Origin: Nitrospinales bacterium
Lineage (GTDB): Bacteria > Nitrospinota_A > UBA7883 > JACRGQ01
NCBI GenBank assembly: GCA_023248535.1
Contig: JAHFEJ010000018.1
Location: 1-45,442 of the forward strand
Length of the DNA stretch: 45,442 nucleotides
Direction: 5' to 3'
Each line of letters starts with the position of its first letter. Position 1 is the stretch's first letter. The notes under the pieces were generated by a model that saw only the letters and a list, made by a program, of their open reading frames with translations, searched no databases and was not told where the DNA came from. Shown piece by piece: positions 7,167 to 15,082 of the stretch. The position numbers and the translations under genes were made by a program.

Positions 7167-9656
7167 GTGAAAAAGCATCTATTGCTGTTGTTGATAAGCG
7201 CGGTACTGTCCGCCTGCGGGTCGGATCCTATCCGGCCCTCAATTCCATCCGCTCCCACCGGAGTGACCGCCACCGCAGGGAACGGACAGGTGATCGTCAG
7301 TTGGACCGCCGTTACGGGGGCGACGTCTTATAACATCTACTACGGCACGGCGGCGGGCGTTACAACCGCCAGCACTAAAATAACAGGTGCAACATCACCC
7401 AAGACCATTACCGGCCTCACCAATAATACGACTTATTACTTTGTGCTGACGGCGCTGAACGAAAGCGGGGAAAGCACACTGTCAAGCGAGGTACCCTCCT
7501 CTCAACCCACAACACTTACCACCCCCGCCGGGCTGTCCGCGACCCCCGGGGACGGCCAAGTGACCCTCACCTGGACCGCCGTTACCGGCGCGACATCCTA
7601 TAACGTCTACTACGGCACCGCGGCGGGCGTTACAACCGCCAGCACAAAGGTAGCCAGCACCGCATCACCCTGCACCATTACCGGCCTTACGAATACAACG
7701 ACCTATTATTTCGCGGTGACGGCGACCGAATTCACGGTGGCGAGCAGCGTGGGGAGCGAAACCGCGCTATCAAGCAAAGTATCTTCCACTCCACAGCTTC
7801 CGGGCGGTTATGCCCCGGCCACGGGCGCGGCGATTAACATAACCAATACCTACGCCACGCTGGTGGGCAGCTTCACCAACCCCGCATCCACCACCACCGA
7901 GTCGCGCTTTGAATGGGGAACGACGACCGCCTATGGCACCAACACCGCCAGCCTGGTTTATTCCGATCCGGGCAACATAGCCCCCTCGATAGGCATTACC
8001 GGCCTCACGGCGGGAACCACGTATCACTACCGGTTCGGCATCAAGACCTCAGACGGCTCATGGTGGTACGGTGACGACAAGACGTTTACCACCACCACGT
8101 TGACGGCCAAATCGACCATCGTCAGCGGCCTGAGGTATCCCGGCCAGTTTACCGTCGCCGCCACCGGCGTGTACTGGACGGAAGGGATCGGCTCGTTTAA
8201 CCTCTACTACAACACGGTGACAGGCGTCACCACCGCCCACAATCCAGTGACCAATGTAACCTCCGGCAAAATCGTCAGCGGGCTGACCAACGGCTTGACG
8301 TACTTCTTCAAAGCTGCCGCGGTGGACAACGGAGTTGCAGGAACGCTCTCCTCGGAAGTCTCCGCCTCCCTGACCGCCGCAGTGCCCGGGGGTGGCCAGT
8401 TGGCCGCGCCGACCAACGTTAACGTCACCGCCAGCGATGCATCGGTAACGGTAAGCTGGACAGCCGTTGCCGGCGCCGCATCATACAACATCTATTACGA
8501 CACCGTGACCCCTGTTTCAACCCTCAGCCTATATAACAAAATTGGCGCGGTATCCGGTGGCGGCGTATACATTTTATCTCCCGGAGCGGGCGGCGCCCCG
8601 CTCGCCAACTTGACCAAGTATTACTTCCGCGTGGCGGCGGTGAGCGCCGGTGCGGTCGTGGGAGCCTTGTCCGCCGAAGTCGGCGTTACGCCGCACGTCG
8701 CCGCTCTGGCCACCCCCTACTGGCTTGGCATCACGGCCGGAAACACGCAAGTGACATTGACCTGGACGGCCGAAACGGGCGTTGTGAAGTCAGCCCCGCT
8801 CGCCGGCGGCGCAGCCACAACGCTGGCATCCGGGCTAAGCCATCCCTTCGGCATAGCGGTTAATGCCACCAATGTGTTCTGGGCGGAGCAGAACAGCACA
8901 TCCACCGGCCGCGGAGCCGTGAGAACCGTTCTTATTGGCGGCACCTGTGTGGGCGCTGTCGGCATCGCCGGCACGACCTGCACCACGCTCAACACCACCC
9001 CATTGAACAATCCCCAGTACATCGCACTGGACGCCACGAATGTATACTTCACGGAACTGGGAACTTTTGACACCGTGAGCGGTATGCGGCTGAGCGATGG
9101 AACTATAAATAAAGTGCCCCTCGCCGGGGGCGCGGTCACGCAACTTGCCACGGGGCTTAACGGTCCGCAAACCATTGCGGTTGATGCCACGAACATCTAC
9201 TGGGCGGAAAACGCCAACGCGGTGGCCGGGGCGGGCTTCGTCAAGAAAGCGTTGCTCGCCAACAGCAGCATCGCGGCGCTGGTAAGCCAGTTAAGCGGTT
9301 CACAGAATATCACCTTGGATTCCACCGATGTCTACTACTGGTCGGCGTATGGCGCCTTATCGAAAGTCGCCATCGGCGGAGGAAACGCGGTGGAGGTGAC
9401 CAGCGGCATGAGCGGAACCCAGCCGCTGGCTATCGATACCGCCAACGTCTATTGGACGGAAAACACCAATGGCGGAACCGTGAAGAAACTCAATAAATCC
9501 ACCAGAAACGTTTCGATCATCGTGGGCCTCGACTGCACATGGTGCACCGCGCTTGGCATCGCGCAGGATGCCACGTACGTTTATTGGATGGAAGGGGATA
9601 CCTTCGACGGCACCAAGTGGACCGGCGTTGGCGCCATCAAGAAGGTGGCGAAATAA
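7167..9656 (+). CDS. Lipoprotein of fibronectin type III and beta-propeller repeats (chimeric)
   Basis: This 829-residue predicted surface or periplasmic lipoprotein starts at GTG 7167, chosen because it gives a short signal (KKHLLLLLISAVLSAC) with lipobox LSAC and Cys at residue 17, and a G-rich ribosome site precedes it. A TATAAT box at 7135-7140 may be its -10. Two near-identical Fn3 repeats come first (SYNIYYGTAAGVTTASTK in each), then a divergent Fn3-like domain (RFEWGTTTAYG). Next are a propeller fragment (GVYWTEG near 8170) fused to half an Fn3, another Fn3, half an Fn3 fused back to propeller at about 8775, and then five or so blades with the YWTE/VFWAE/IYWAE signature. Such propellers usually bind ligands or partners. 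The function is unknown. The domain boundaries are broken in a way that suggests internal recombination. Confidence 0.85.
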   Translation: MKKHLLLLLISAVLSACGSDPIRPSIPSAPTGVTATAGNGQVIVSWTAVTGATSYNIYYGTAAGVTTASTKITGATSPKTITGLTNNTTYYFVLTALNESGESTLSSEVPSSQPTTLTTPAGLSATPGDGQVTLTWTAVTGATSYNVYYGTAAGVTTASTKVASTASPCTITGLTNTTTYYFAVTATEFTVASSVGSETALSSKVSSTPQLPGGYAPATGAAINITNTYATLVGSFTNPASTTTESRFEWGTTTAYGTNTASLVYSDPGNIAPSIGITGLTAGTTYHYRFGIKTSDGSWWYGDDKTFTTTTLTAKSTIVSGLRYPGQFTVAATGVYWTEGIGSFNLYYNTVTGVTTAHNPVTNVTSGKIVSGLTNGLTYFFKAAAVDNGVAGTLSSEVSASLTAAVPGGGQLAAPTNVNVTASDASVTVSWTAVAGAASYNIYYDTVTPVSTLSLYNKIGAVSGGGVYILSPGAGGAPLANLTKYYFRVAAVSAGAVVGALSAEVGVTPHVAALATPYWLGITAGNTQVTLTWTAETGVVKSAPLAGGAATTLASGLSHPFGIAVNATNVFWAEQNSTSTGRGAVRTVLIGGTCVGAVGIAGTTCTTLNTTPLNNPQYIALDATNVYFTELGTFDTVSGMRLSDGTINKVPLAGGAVTQLATGLNGPQTIAVDATNIYWAENANAVAGAGFVKKALLANSSIAALVSQLSGSQNITLDSTDVYYWSAYGALSKVAIGGGNAVEVTSGMSGTQPLAIDTANVYWTENTNGGTVKKLNKSTRNVSIIVGLDCTWCTALGIAQDATYVYWMEGDTFDGTKWTGVGAIKKVAK

Positions 9657-9699
9657 CAGGGGAGAAAAAGCTTCCTTCTCCGGTACGGAAAGACAAGAG

Positions 9700-10145
9700 C
9701 GGGAGGGCATATGCCCTTCCCCGACTTCCGGGTGGATACACAATTCGGGAGGCGCGGAAAAGGATGTTTCAATCCGCGCCGGATGTGGCCTATAGGCCAT
9801 CTTGTGTACGTTGGCGCAACGCGCCAAGAAATGGATCATGCCTTTGGCATGATGTACCCAATGAATTGGGTACCCACCGAGCTTCCCGGTAGCGGCGGAA
9901 CTCTTGCCGCCGCTTGGCGCGCCAGCGCCAAACCATTCTCTGTCATGCCGGTCTTGAACCGGCACCCAGAAACATTATCAAAACTTCTCCCATCGGCCCC
10001 TTGGGCCGGTGTACCCATTAAAATGGGTACCCACCGAGTTTCCCGGTAGGGTAGGTACACAATTTATTGTGTACATTGGCGCAACGCGCCAATAAAGGGG
10101 TCATGCCTTGAGGCATGATGTACCCATTAAAATGGGTACCCACCA
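9700..10145. repeat. Mosaic of short and nested palindromes (block 2), partly duplicated in tandem
   Basis: The 507 bases between the Fn3 lipoprotein and the minus-strand oxidase operon hold no gene I can support but about a dozen palindromes. Examples are AGGGCAT/ATGCCCT (9704-9717), GGCGCGGA/TCCGCGCC (9751-9780), TGGCCTATAGGCCA (9786-9799), TTGGCGCAACGCGCCAA (9811-9827 and 10076-10092), TCATGCC/GGCATGA (9836-9852, 10101-10118), GTACCCAAT/ATTGGGTAC (9854-9873), GCGGCGG/CCGCCGC (9892-9913), TTGGCGC/GCGCCAA (9914-9931), GCCGGT/ACCGGC (9947-9963), CGGCCC/GGGCCG (9994-10008), GTACCCATT/AATGGGTAC (10011-10030, 10120-10139) and GTACACAAT/ATTGTGTAC (10055-10074). The series TTGGCGC, TCATGCC, GTACCCA, CCACC occurs twice about 265 bases apart. 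TACACAA (9737) and TTGTGTA (9802) enclose an inner module shared with block 1. Confidence 0.87.
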
Positions 10146-10163
10146 AGAACAAGGGAGGGTCGG

Positions 10164-10679
10164 CTATTCAAACACCAGGAAATCGGGCTTCTTGAAGTTG
10201 ATCGCCACAACATCGCGCGGCCCGAAATTGATCTCCCGCGAAATGTTGAAGGCATATCCGCCAGCCGCCCCTTTTTCCCCCGCCTCCACGGTCACGGTAT
10301 GCCGTCCCACGGGAAGCATGTGCTGCTCCAGCACGAAAATGGAGGTGTCGTGCCGCCAGCCGGAAGCCTGTATTTCCTTTTCCGTCAACACTCGTCCGTC
10401 CACCGTGATCCGCAGAGCCAACGGGTGGCGTTCCCGGCTGCCGCATTCGGCCTTGGCGTTTTGCATATGGCGTGGCCGGTTGTCCCGTCCGGCCAAATAG
10501 CTCTTCATTTCCGATTCGGGACATTCATGAATACGGGGGGTGGTGTGTTTGAAAGAAACGGCCAGTTGGGCCGTATCGTCCTTGTGAAAGCAGTACGCCG
10601 GCCGCGAAGTGATGAATCCCACAAAAGCCGCAACAGCGGCCAGCACAATCCATCCTCCGGGCGGTATCAGCGTTTTCAT
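10164..10679 (-). CDS. Unknown membrane-anchored periplasmic protein of the oxidase operon
   Basis: I do not recognise this 171-residue protein. One N-terminal hydrophobic helix (about residues 9-26) is followed by a probably periplasmic domain with two Cys (HECPE near 52 and AECGS near 79) and a beta-rich C-terminal half (ALRITVDGRVL, GRHTVTVEAGEKG). That half looks like an immunoglobulin-like fold, though this is inferred from pattern only. Its ATG overlaps the cytochrome b stop by ATGA, so it is the last gene of the oxidase operon and probably translationally coupled. Position suggests an assembly or accessory role. The unknown last gene of norSY-senC-type clusters (orf1) is a possible counterpart, but I cannot show homology. 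Confidence 0.8.
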   Translation of the reverse strand: MKTLIPPGGWIVLAAVAAFVGFITSRPAYCFHKDDTAQLAVSFKHTTPRIHECPESEMKSYLAGRDNRPRHMQNAKAECGSRERHPLALRITVDGRVLTEKEIQASGWRHDTSIFVLEQHMLPVGRHTVTVEAGEKGAAGGYAFNISREINFGPRDVVAINFKKPDFLVFE

Positions 10680-11644
10680 TCCCTCCCCCCTTCCTCGGGC
10701 CGCACGACGGCGGCCGCCTCATTCGGCATCAGCCACGGGAATGTCGCCATCGCCCCAAATATTGCGGCAGTGCCGCTCCAAAGCAATACCGGGGAAATCG
10801 CGTAGGCATTGGCCAAGGGAAATACCGACATGTATAGCCAGTCGATATTTACGGCACCGGTGAGGTGCCGCAGGTCGGCGGGGGGGCCGCTGACCGCCGG
10901 AACAAAAACCGACAGCGCCAGCAGCGTCACGGTCATCGCCCATACAAGCGGGCCATACGGCCACACGCGCGGCCGCGACTGCCGCAAATTATGCACCCAC
11001 AAAATGATGATCAGGCCGCACGGAATGACCAGATGCAAGTAGGAAAGAAGAAAGAAGAACAGTTGGTTCATCGTTCCGCCGGGAACAAAATTGCGCGCGA
11101 ACGGCTCCATCGCCAACGGCAAAGCATCAAACCATTTGGCGAATTCGTGGGCCGCCATCAACCCCCGGTCATCCCAGACCATCACATAGCCTGAGGTTCC
11201 CTCAAACCAGATGAGCGGAAAAACCACCAGCCCGGTCATCCAGGCCAGCCACCGGTGGCGCCGGACGCGGCCGGAGAAAAAGACATGGTAAACGTGCATG
11301 GCGGTAACCAGCATCAACCCTCCCGATGCGTACCGGTGGAGCGAACGCATAATACCGCCAACCCACCGCTGCCCCTCGGTGAGTTCCTTCACCGTGCGGT
11401 AGGCGCCATCCGGGGTCATCTCATAGAAGAGATAAATATATGCGCCGCTAACTACCAGCGTCCAAAAGAAAAACCAGAGAAGGCCGCCAAGCTGGTGCAT
11501 CGGGTTGTACGGGTGATCGAACAGCCTGTCGAATAACCGCCCTACCGTGCGCAACAGCCAGTGGCCGGGACGGAGTGCGGCTGGTAATTGGTAGGGATCG
11601 GTGGAGGGCCGGATTTCGGGTGCGTTGGGTGCTTCGGTTGCCAT
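10676..11644 (-). CDS. Cytochrome b (b6-like), oxidase-operon type
   Basis: This 322-residue polytopic protein belongs to the cytochrome b/b6 family. Helix B carries two heme ligands in SLHRYASGG...AMHVYHVFF, and helix D carries the second pair in SYLHLVIPCG...LWVHNLR. The aromatic-rich helices and the GTSGYVMVWDD loop also fit. After the four-helix core there are two or three more helices. No Rieske protein or cytochrome c1 gene is beside it, so it is not an ordinary bc1 operon. It sits 4 bases after the Sco gene and overlaps the next gene by ATGA. I infer that it delivers electrons, possibly from quinol, to the neighbouring CuA/heme-copper enzyme, or forms a complex with it. Confidence 0.88.
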   Translation of the reverse strand: MATEAPNAPEIRPSTDPYQLPAALRPGHWLLRTVGRLFDRLFDHPYNPMHQLGGLLWFFFWTLVVSGAYIYLFYEMTPDGAYRTVKELTEGQRWVGGIMRSLHRYASGGLMLVTAMHVYHVFFSGRVRRHRWLAWMTGLVVFPLIWFEGTSGYVMVWDDRGLMAAHEFAKWFDALPLAMEPFARNFVPGGTMNQLFFFLLSYLHLVIPCGLIIILWVHNLRQSRPRVWPYGPLVWAMTVTLLALSVFVPAVSGPPADLRHLTGAVNIDWLYMSVFPLANAYAISPVLLWSGTAAIFGAMATFPWLMPNEAAAVVRPEEGGRE

Positions 11645-11648
11645 GATT

Positions 11649-12476
11649 TTACTGCCTCGATTGACGGGTAAGATAAAAAATGAAATACGCGGCGGTGGCG
11701 AGCGCCAACACCGATTGAATACCGGTTACAACTATAAAGAGGAAATTCGGACTGTACGCATCCTTTTCCGGATCATACCTGGAACAGTAGAGCATAAACT
11801 TGTCGAACAGTATCGACATCCTCGCGCCCAGCGTACGCCCCTCCTGCACCGCCGCCACAGCCCCCGTGACGGACGCGGCGTCGAAAGTGGTGCCGTAAAA
11901 ATGCCGCTCGACCTTGCCGGTGGGGCCGATTAACGTAAGCCGGTTCATATGTTGCGGGGTAGCGCTCCCCTTCTGGTAATCGAACCCGATGTCGTCCGCC
12001 AGTTGCGCCAGCACCTTTGGAGTGAGCGCCACGAAACGCCATTCAACCCCCGGCACGGCGAAGTCGGCGGCATACCCGGCCCGCCGTTTGGCGGTGTCGA
12101 TCTCAGGCGTGAGCGTCACGGAGAGCGCCGCGGTGGTCTTCCGCAGCGCGGGAGGGAGCTTGGTCAAGATGTCTTGCACCGAATGCGCGATCATGGGACA
12201 GGCTTCGGGGCAATCAGCAAAAAAAAAGGTTAACAAGACCGATTTCCCCCGGAACCCGTAGAGCGGAACAGGAAGCTCCCGCTCGTCAATCAGTGGATAG
12301 TTTTTGAGAACCCGGCCAATGGCCCGCTCCGAGCGATCCACCGCGGCCGGAGCGGCTAATGCCGGCGGGGGTATTAATCCCGCCAGCAACACCGCGAAAA
12401 AAAGGGGGGGGAACAGCGCGGCGCAAAGAGTTTGCCGGAAACCCTTCACCCCCCACGGTTGTGCAAGTTCGCTCAA
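11649..12476 (-). CDS. SCO1/SenC family copper chaperone with C-terminal membrane helix
   Basis: Sco proteins deliver copper to, or act as thiol reductase for, the CuA centre of subunit II. The Cu site is present: CxxxC in DCPEACPM and the distal His in PQHMNRLTLIG. A signal sequence precedes it and a membrane helix closes the protein (FLFIVVTGIQSVLALATAAY). The start is uncertain. An ATG at 12536 is in frame but overlaps the 41-residue gene by 64 bases. I prefer TTG at 12476, which overlaps that gene's stop as TTGA; a GTG at 12449 is a third option. Sco next to a CoxB/CoxA pair matches both ordinary oxidase operons and the norSY-senC clusters of ammonia oxidisers (family knowledge). Confidence 0.9.
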   Translation of the reverse strand: MSELAQPWGVKGFRQTLCAALFPPLFFAVLLAGLIPPPALAAPAAVDRSERAIGRVLKNYPLIDERELPVPLYGFRGKSVLLTFFFADCPEACPMIAHSVQDILTKLPPALRKTTAALSVTLTPEIDTAKRRAGYAADFAVPGVEWRFVALTPKVLAQLADDIGFDYQKGSATPQHMNRLTLIGPTGKVERHFYGTTFDAASVTGAVAAVQEGRTLGARMSILFDKFMLYCSRYDPEKDAYSPNFLFIVVTGIQSVLALATAAYFIFYLTRQSRQ

Positions 12477-12598
12477 CCGACATTCCAAACGCCGATAAGC
12501 TCTTTCCAGTTCAGGAGATAGAACGCGACAAGACAAGCGAAAAAGAAATAGATCAACGCGTTCGTCCCTAACGGCCTGTGCTCTTCTTTAAGACTCAT
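12473..12598 (-). CDS. 41-residue single-helix membrane protein between subunit I and Sco
   Basis: This small gene is easily missed. It starts at ATG 12598, 8 bases after the subunit I stop, with an excellent Shine-Dalgarno (GAGGTGA) that overlaps that stop, and ends at 12473 touching the Sco start. The product begins MSLKEEHRPLGTNAL, then has one membrane helix (IYFFFACLVAFYLLNW) and ends KELIGVWNVG. Small single-helix subunits are common in heme-copper enzymes: CcoQ in cbb3 oxidases and the 34-residue subunit IIa of Thermus ba3. I infer a structural subunit of this complex. Coupling on both sides makes a chance open frame unlikely. Confidence 0.8.
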   Translation of the reverse strand: MSLKEEHRPLGTNALIYFFFACLVAFYLLNWKELIGVWNVG

Positions 12599-12606
12599 GC
12601 TTCACC

Positions 12607-14118
12607 TCAACGATTGATCTTTTTGCCAATGGCCACCGTGGAAACGGCGACCAGTATATACATGGCGCCCCCCACAATGGCCACCAAACCGCCCACAGCC
12701 ATAACGGCCAACGCGAGGTCGGCCGTCGGGCCATACGCGACGGGGAACGGCGCTTCAGCCCCGGTGATATCCCAGTCCCGGCGCGGAATGCCGAATCCGC
12801 CCACGAACATCATCGCGGTCGAGAAGACGAACATGCCGGTGCCGAAGACATACGGCTGAAGCTTGGCTATGCCCGGGAACATCACTTCGCGGCGGAAGAT
12901 CAGCGGCAGCACATAGTAGGTGATGCCCATGAACGCCATCGAGGTACCGATAACCACCGTGGCATGGAAATGCCCCGGCACCCGCAGGGTGTTGTGGACG
13001 ATGATGTTGAGCTGCTCGGTGCCGTAGATAACGCCGGTGATGCCGCCCAGGAAGCCGAATCCGACCACCGAGAACACCAGCGACGAAAAGCCGGGATCGC
13101 CCCAGGGCGCCCGCTTGAGCCATTCGAACAACCCTTTGGTGTAGCCTTTCTTGCGCTGCGCCACTTCAACGGCCGCCGGAACGGAGAAGGCGTGCATCAT
13201 GCTGGCCAACACGGCGAGGTGCATGAAGTAGCCGGTATTCCATTCCTTGTGCGCGGTGGAAATGCCCGGATCGACCAACAGGTGGTGTTCGCTGGCGATC
13301 ATGATGAACAGGATGTAGAGCGTGAACGCGGAGCGCGAGAACTTCTCGCTCACCGGCACGGAGCCGACGGTAAGCGTGCCGAGCAGGTACCAGCACGAGA
13401 TCATCGCGGCTACGTTGATCTGCTGCGTGGAGTGCCCGAATGCCCAGAACAGGAGCCGGTAGACTTCCGGATCCATCATCGGGATCACCCCCAAGGCCCA
13501 GAGCCAGGTGGGAATGAAGACGATGGCCCCATGCGCGAGGGTAAGCAACGCGATGATGGCGGCGGCAATAGCGCCGAACGTCACCAACGGAACCGACCCG
13601 ACATAGGTCTTTTCATGGCGCGCGGCGCCCAAAGTTGCGAAAAACACGCAGACGCCGAGGATGGCCCCCACGGCGAAGAGAATGATGCCGAAGTAATACA
13701 TGTGATGCGCCTTCAACGGCACATACGAGGTGAACATGACGTCGGCCTGGCCCACCAGAATCGTCACCGCCGTGATAGCCGCGCCGACCACCATGAGGCC
13801 GTATTGCCCCCATGCGAGATACGGCACTGAAAGCCGCGTGTTGAGCAAAATAGCGGAGGCGAAATAGAGCACCGCCATTTCAAAAAAGACTATCCACGCC
13901 ACCAACATGGCAATGCCGTGCAGCGTGAGAAGGCGGTAAAAGAAATCGGCCGGCAGCAGGTGCACCGCCTGCCAGCGCGTGAGAAGCAACAACAACGCCA
14001 ACAGCCCGCCGACCAGCAAAAAGACTATGCTGGTGACCGCATTGAACATAATCAGCGTTTCCGCGTTACGTTCAACCTTGAGGCCGGTGACAGGACAAGT
14101 CCTGAATACAGCTTCCAT
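12607..14118 (-). CDS. Heme-copper oxidase superfamily subunit I, possibly NO reductase (sNOR-like)
   Basis: A 503-residue protein with about 12 membrane helices. Metal ligands are present: low-spin heme His in LLTLHGIAM (about residue 66), CuB His in FGHSTQQIN (about 229), the CuB His pair in ASEHHLLVD (about 278), and the helix X pair in GHFHATV (about 383-385). The catalytic Tyr of A- and B-type oxygen reductases, four residues after the first CuB His (GHPxVY), is replaced by Gln. The cbb3 Tyr position, six residues before the HH pair, is Ile. Loss of this Tyr is typical of NO-reducing relatives. Together with CuA subunit II and SenC this matches the sNOR arrangement. Some divergent oxygen reductase is the alternative. 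The family is certain; the substrate is inferred. Confidence 0.92.
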   Translation of the reverse strand: MEAVFRTCPVTGLKVERNAETLIMFNAVTSIVFLLVGGLLALLLLLTRWQAVHLLPADFFYRLLTLHGIAMLVAWIVFFEMAVLYFASAILLNTRLSVPYLAWGQYGLMVVGAAITAVTILVGQADVMFTSYVPLKAHHMYYFGIILFAVGAILGVCVFFATLGAARHEKTYVGSVPLVTFGAIAAAIIALLTLAHGAIVFIPTWLWALGVIPMMDPEVYRLLFWAFGHSTQQINVAAMISCWYLLGTLTVGSVPVSEKFSRSAFTLYILFIMIASEHHLLVDPGISTAHKEWNTGYFMHLAVLASMMHAFSVPAAVEVAQRKKGYTKGLFEWLKRAPWGDPGFSSLVFSVVGFGFLGGITGVIYGTEQLNIIVHNTLRVPGHFHATVVIGTSMAFMGITYYVLPLIFRREVMFPGIAKLQPYVFGTGMFVFSTAMMFVGGFGIPRRDWDITGAEAPFPVAYGPTADLALAVMAVGGLVAIVGGAMYILVAVSTVAIGKKINR

Positions 14119-14130
14119 TTCCTATCCCCC

Positions 14131-14676
14131 TTAATCCACGTAAATACGGCCGACCATCGTGTGGTGGCCGATTCCGCAAAATTCGTTGCAGACGATGTTA
14201 AAAACGCCCGAGGTCGTCGGGGTTACTTTCAGCACGTAATCGTACCCGGGCACCGCCTCGAAATTCATGTTGATCGGCTGCACCGAGAAGCCGTGCAAGA
14301 CGTCGATGGATGAAAGGTGTATGCGGTATTCCGAACCCTTCTTCAATTTCAGAACGGGGCTCCATTTGAACTGCTGCCCGCGCACAAACACATCGCCCGG
14401 CGGCGGCGCAACGACATCAATGCCCCCCTCCTGCTTGATGGCGCCCGCCTCGTCCTTCACCCCATACTGCTGGATGAAACGGTCGGTGGCGGCATCAAAC
14501 GTATCCGGCTTGATTTTGTAGTATTCGCTGCCCGGGTTCTGTTTCTGAGTCACATGCCAATAAGGCATGGCCAGCGTCAACACGATACTGGTGGTAAGAG
14601 CGATGGCGAGCCAGACCTTTTCATCTTTGTCCAGCGGATCGCGCCACCAATGTTTTTCAGGAATAAAAATGCTCAT
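14131..14676 (-). CDS. CuA-containing subunit II of the heme-copper enzyme
   Basis: This 181-residue protein has one N-terminal membrane helix (about residues 23-42, VWLAIALTTSIVLTLAM) and a periplasmic cupredoxin domain. All CuA ligands are visible: His in DVLHGFSV, then the C-terminal VCNEFCGIGHHTMVG with two Cys, Glu, His and Met. This is the entry point for electrons from cytochrome c or another donor. A single helix rather than two resembles ba3/B-type and sNOR subunits. It ends 12 bases before subunit I starts. An insertion between helix and CuA domain (KPDTFDAATDRFIQQYGVKD) is not part of the minimal fold. Confidence 0.93.
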   Translation of the reverse strand: MSIFIPEKHWWRDPLDKDEKVWLAIALTTSIVLTLAMPYWHVTQKQNPGSEYYKIKPDTFDAATDRFIQQYGVKDEAGAIKQEGGIDVVAPPPGDVFVRGQQFKWSPVLKLKKGSEYRIHLSSIDVLHGFSVQPINMNFEAVPGYDYVLKVTPTTSGVFNIVCNEFCGIGHHTMVGRIYVD

Positions 14677-14711
14677 CGGCTATCCTCCCCTCTAAGCTAG
14701 TTAATTACGGA

Positions 14712-14957
14712 TTATTGCGCCGCTGGCGGCGTTACTGCCGGTGCTGCCGCCGGTGCTGCCGCCGGTGCTGCTGTTGACGTTAACCCCTCCAGCGGCGATT
14801 TCCCCACCGAAGCGAGCTCCATCACACCCCAAGTGGTGTAGGAAATAAACAGTATCGCGGCGGCAAGGAAAAACAGCAGCCACCAGTCATCCATGAAGAC
14901 CTGCCAGTACGAAACGTTATCGCTCGAACCCGAACCTTGAGACTTTTCATTAGCCAT
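14712..14957 (-). CDS. Small Ala/Pro-tailed membrane protein, first gene of the oxidase operon
   Basis: An 81-residue protein with a polar N-terminus (MANEKSQGSGSSDNVSYWQ), one membrane helix (WWLLFFLAAAILFISYTTWG) and a low-complexity tail of AAPAAAP repeats encoded by imperfect 12-base repeats. I chose ATG 14957, with AAGGGGTGA about 10 bases upstream, over a GTG 12 bases earlier. It lies 35 bases before subunit II. I recognise no family. Position and form suggest a small accessory subunit or anchor of the complex. Confidence 0.78.
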   Translation of the reverse strand: MANEKSQGSGSSDNVSYWQVFMDDWWLLFFLAAAILFISYTTWGVMELASVGKSPLEGLTSTAAPAAAPAAAPAVTPPAAQ

Positions 14958-15082
14958 TTTGCAAATCACCCCTTTCTGCCCATTTTGGGCGTACAGAAAC
15001 CTCTAGCCCTATTTGGGTAATATTAATTCGCCAAGGGAAATCGGGCTATGACTTTTATCCATGCTTTTTTCATGGATTTTAG

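Noticed and set aside
9357-10060. Several open frames on both strands ending in phrases such as MGTHRVSR
   Set aside because: They are translations of the repeated palindromes (GTACCCA, CCACCGAG, TTCCCGG) and have no ribosome sites or protein features.
9700-10145. CRISPR array
   Set aside because: The repeats are different palindromes with no constant repeat-spacer period, and no cas gene is in the window.
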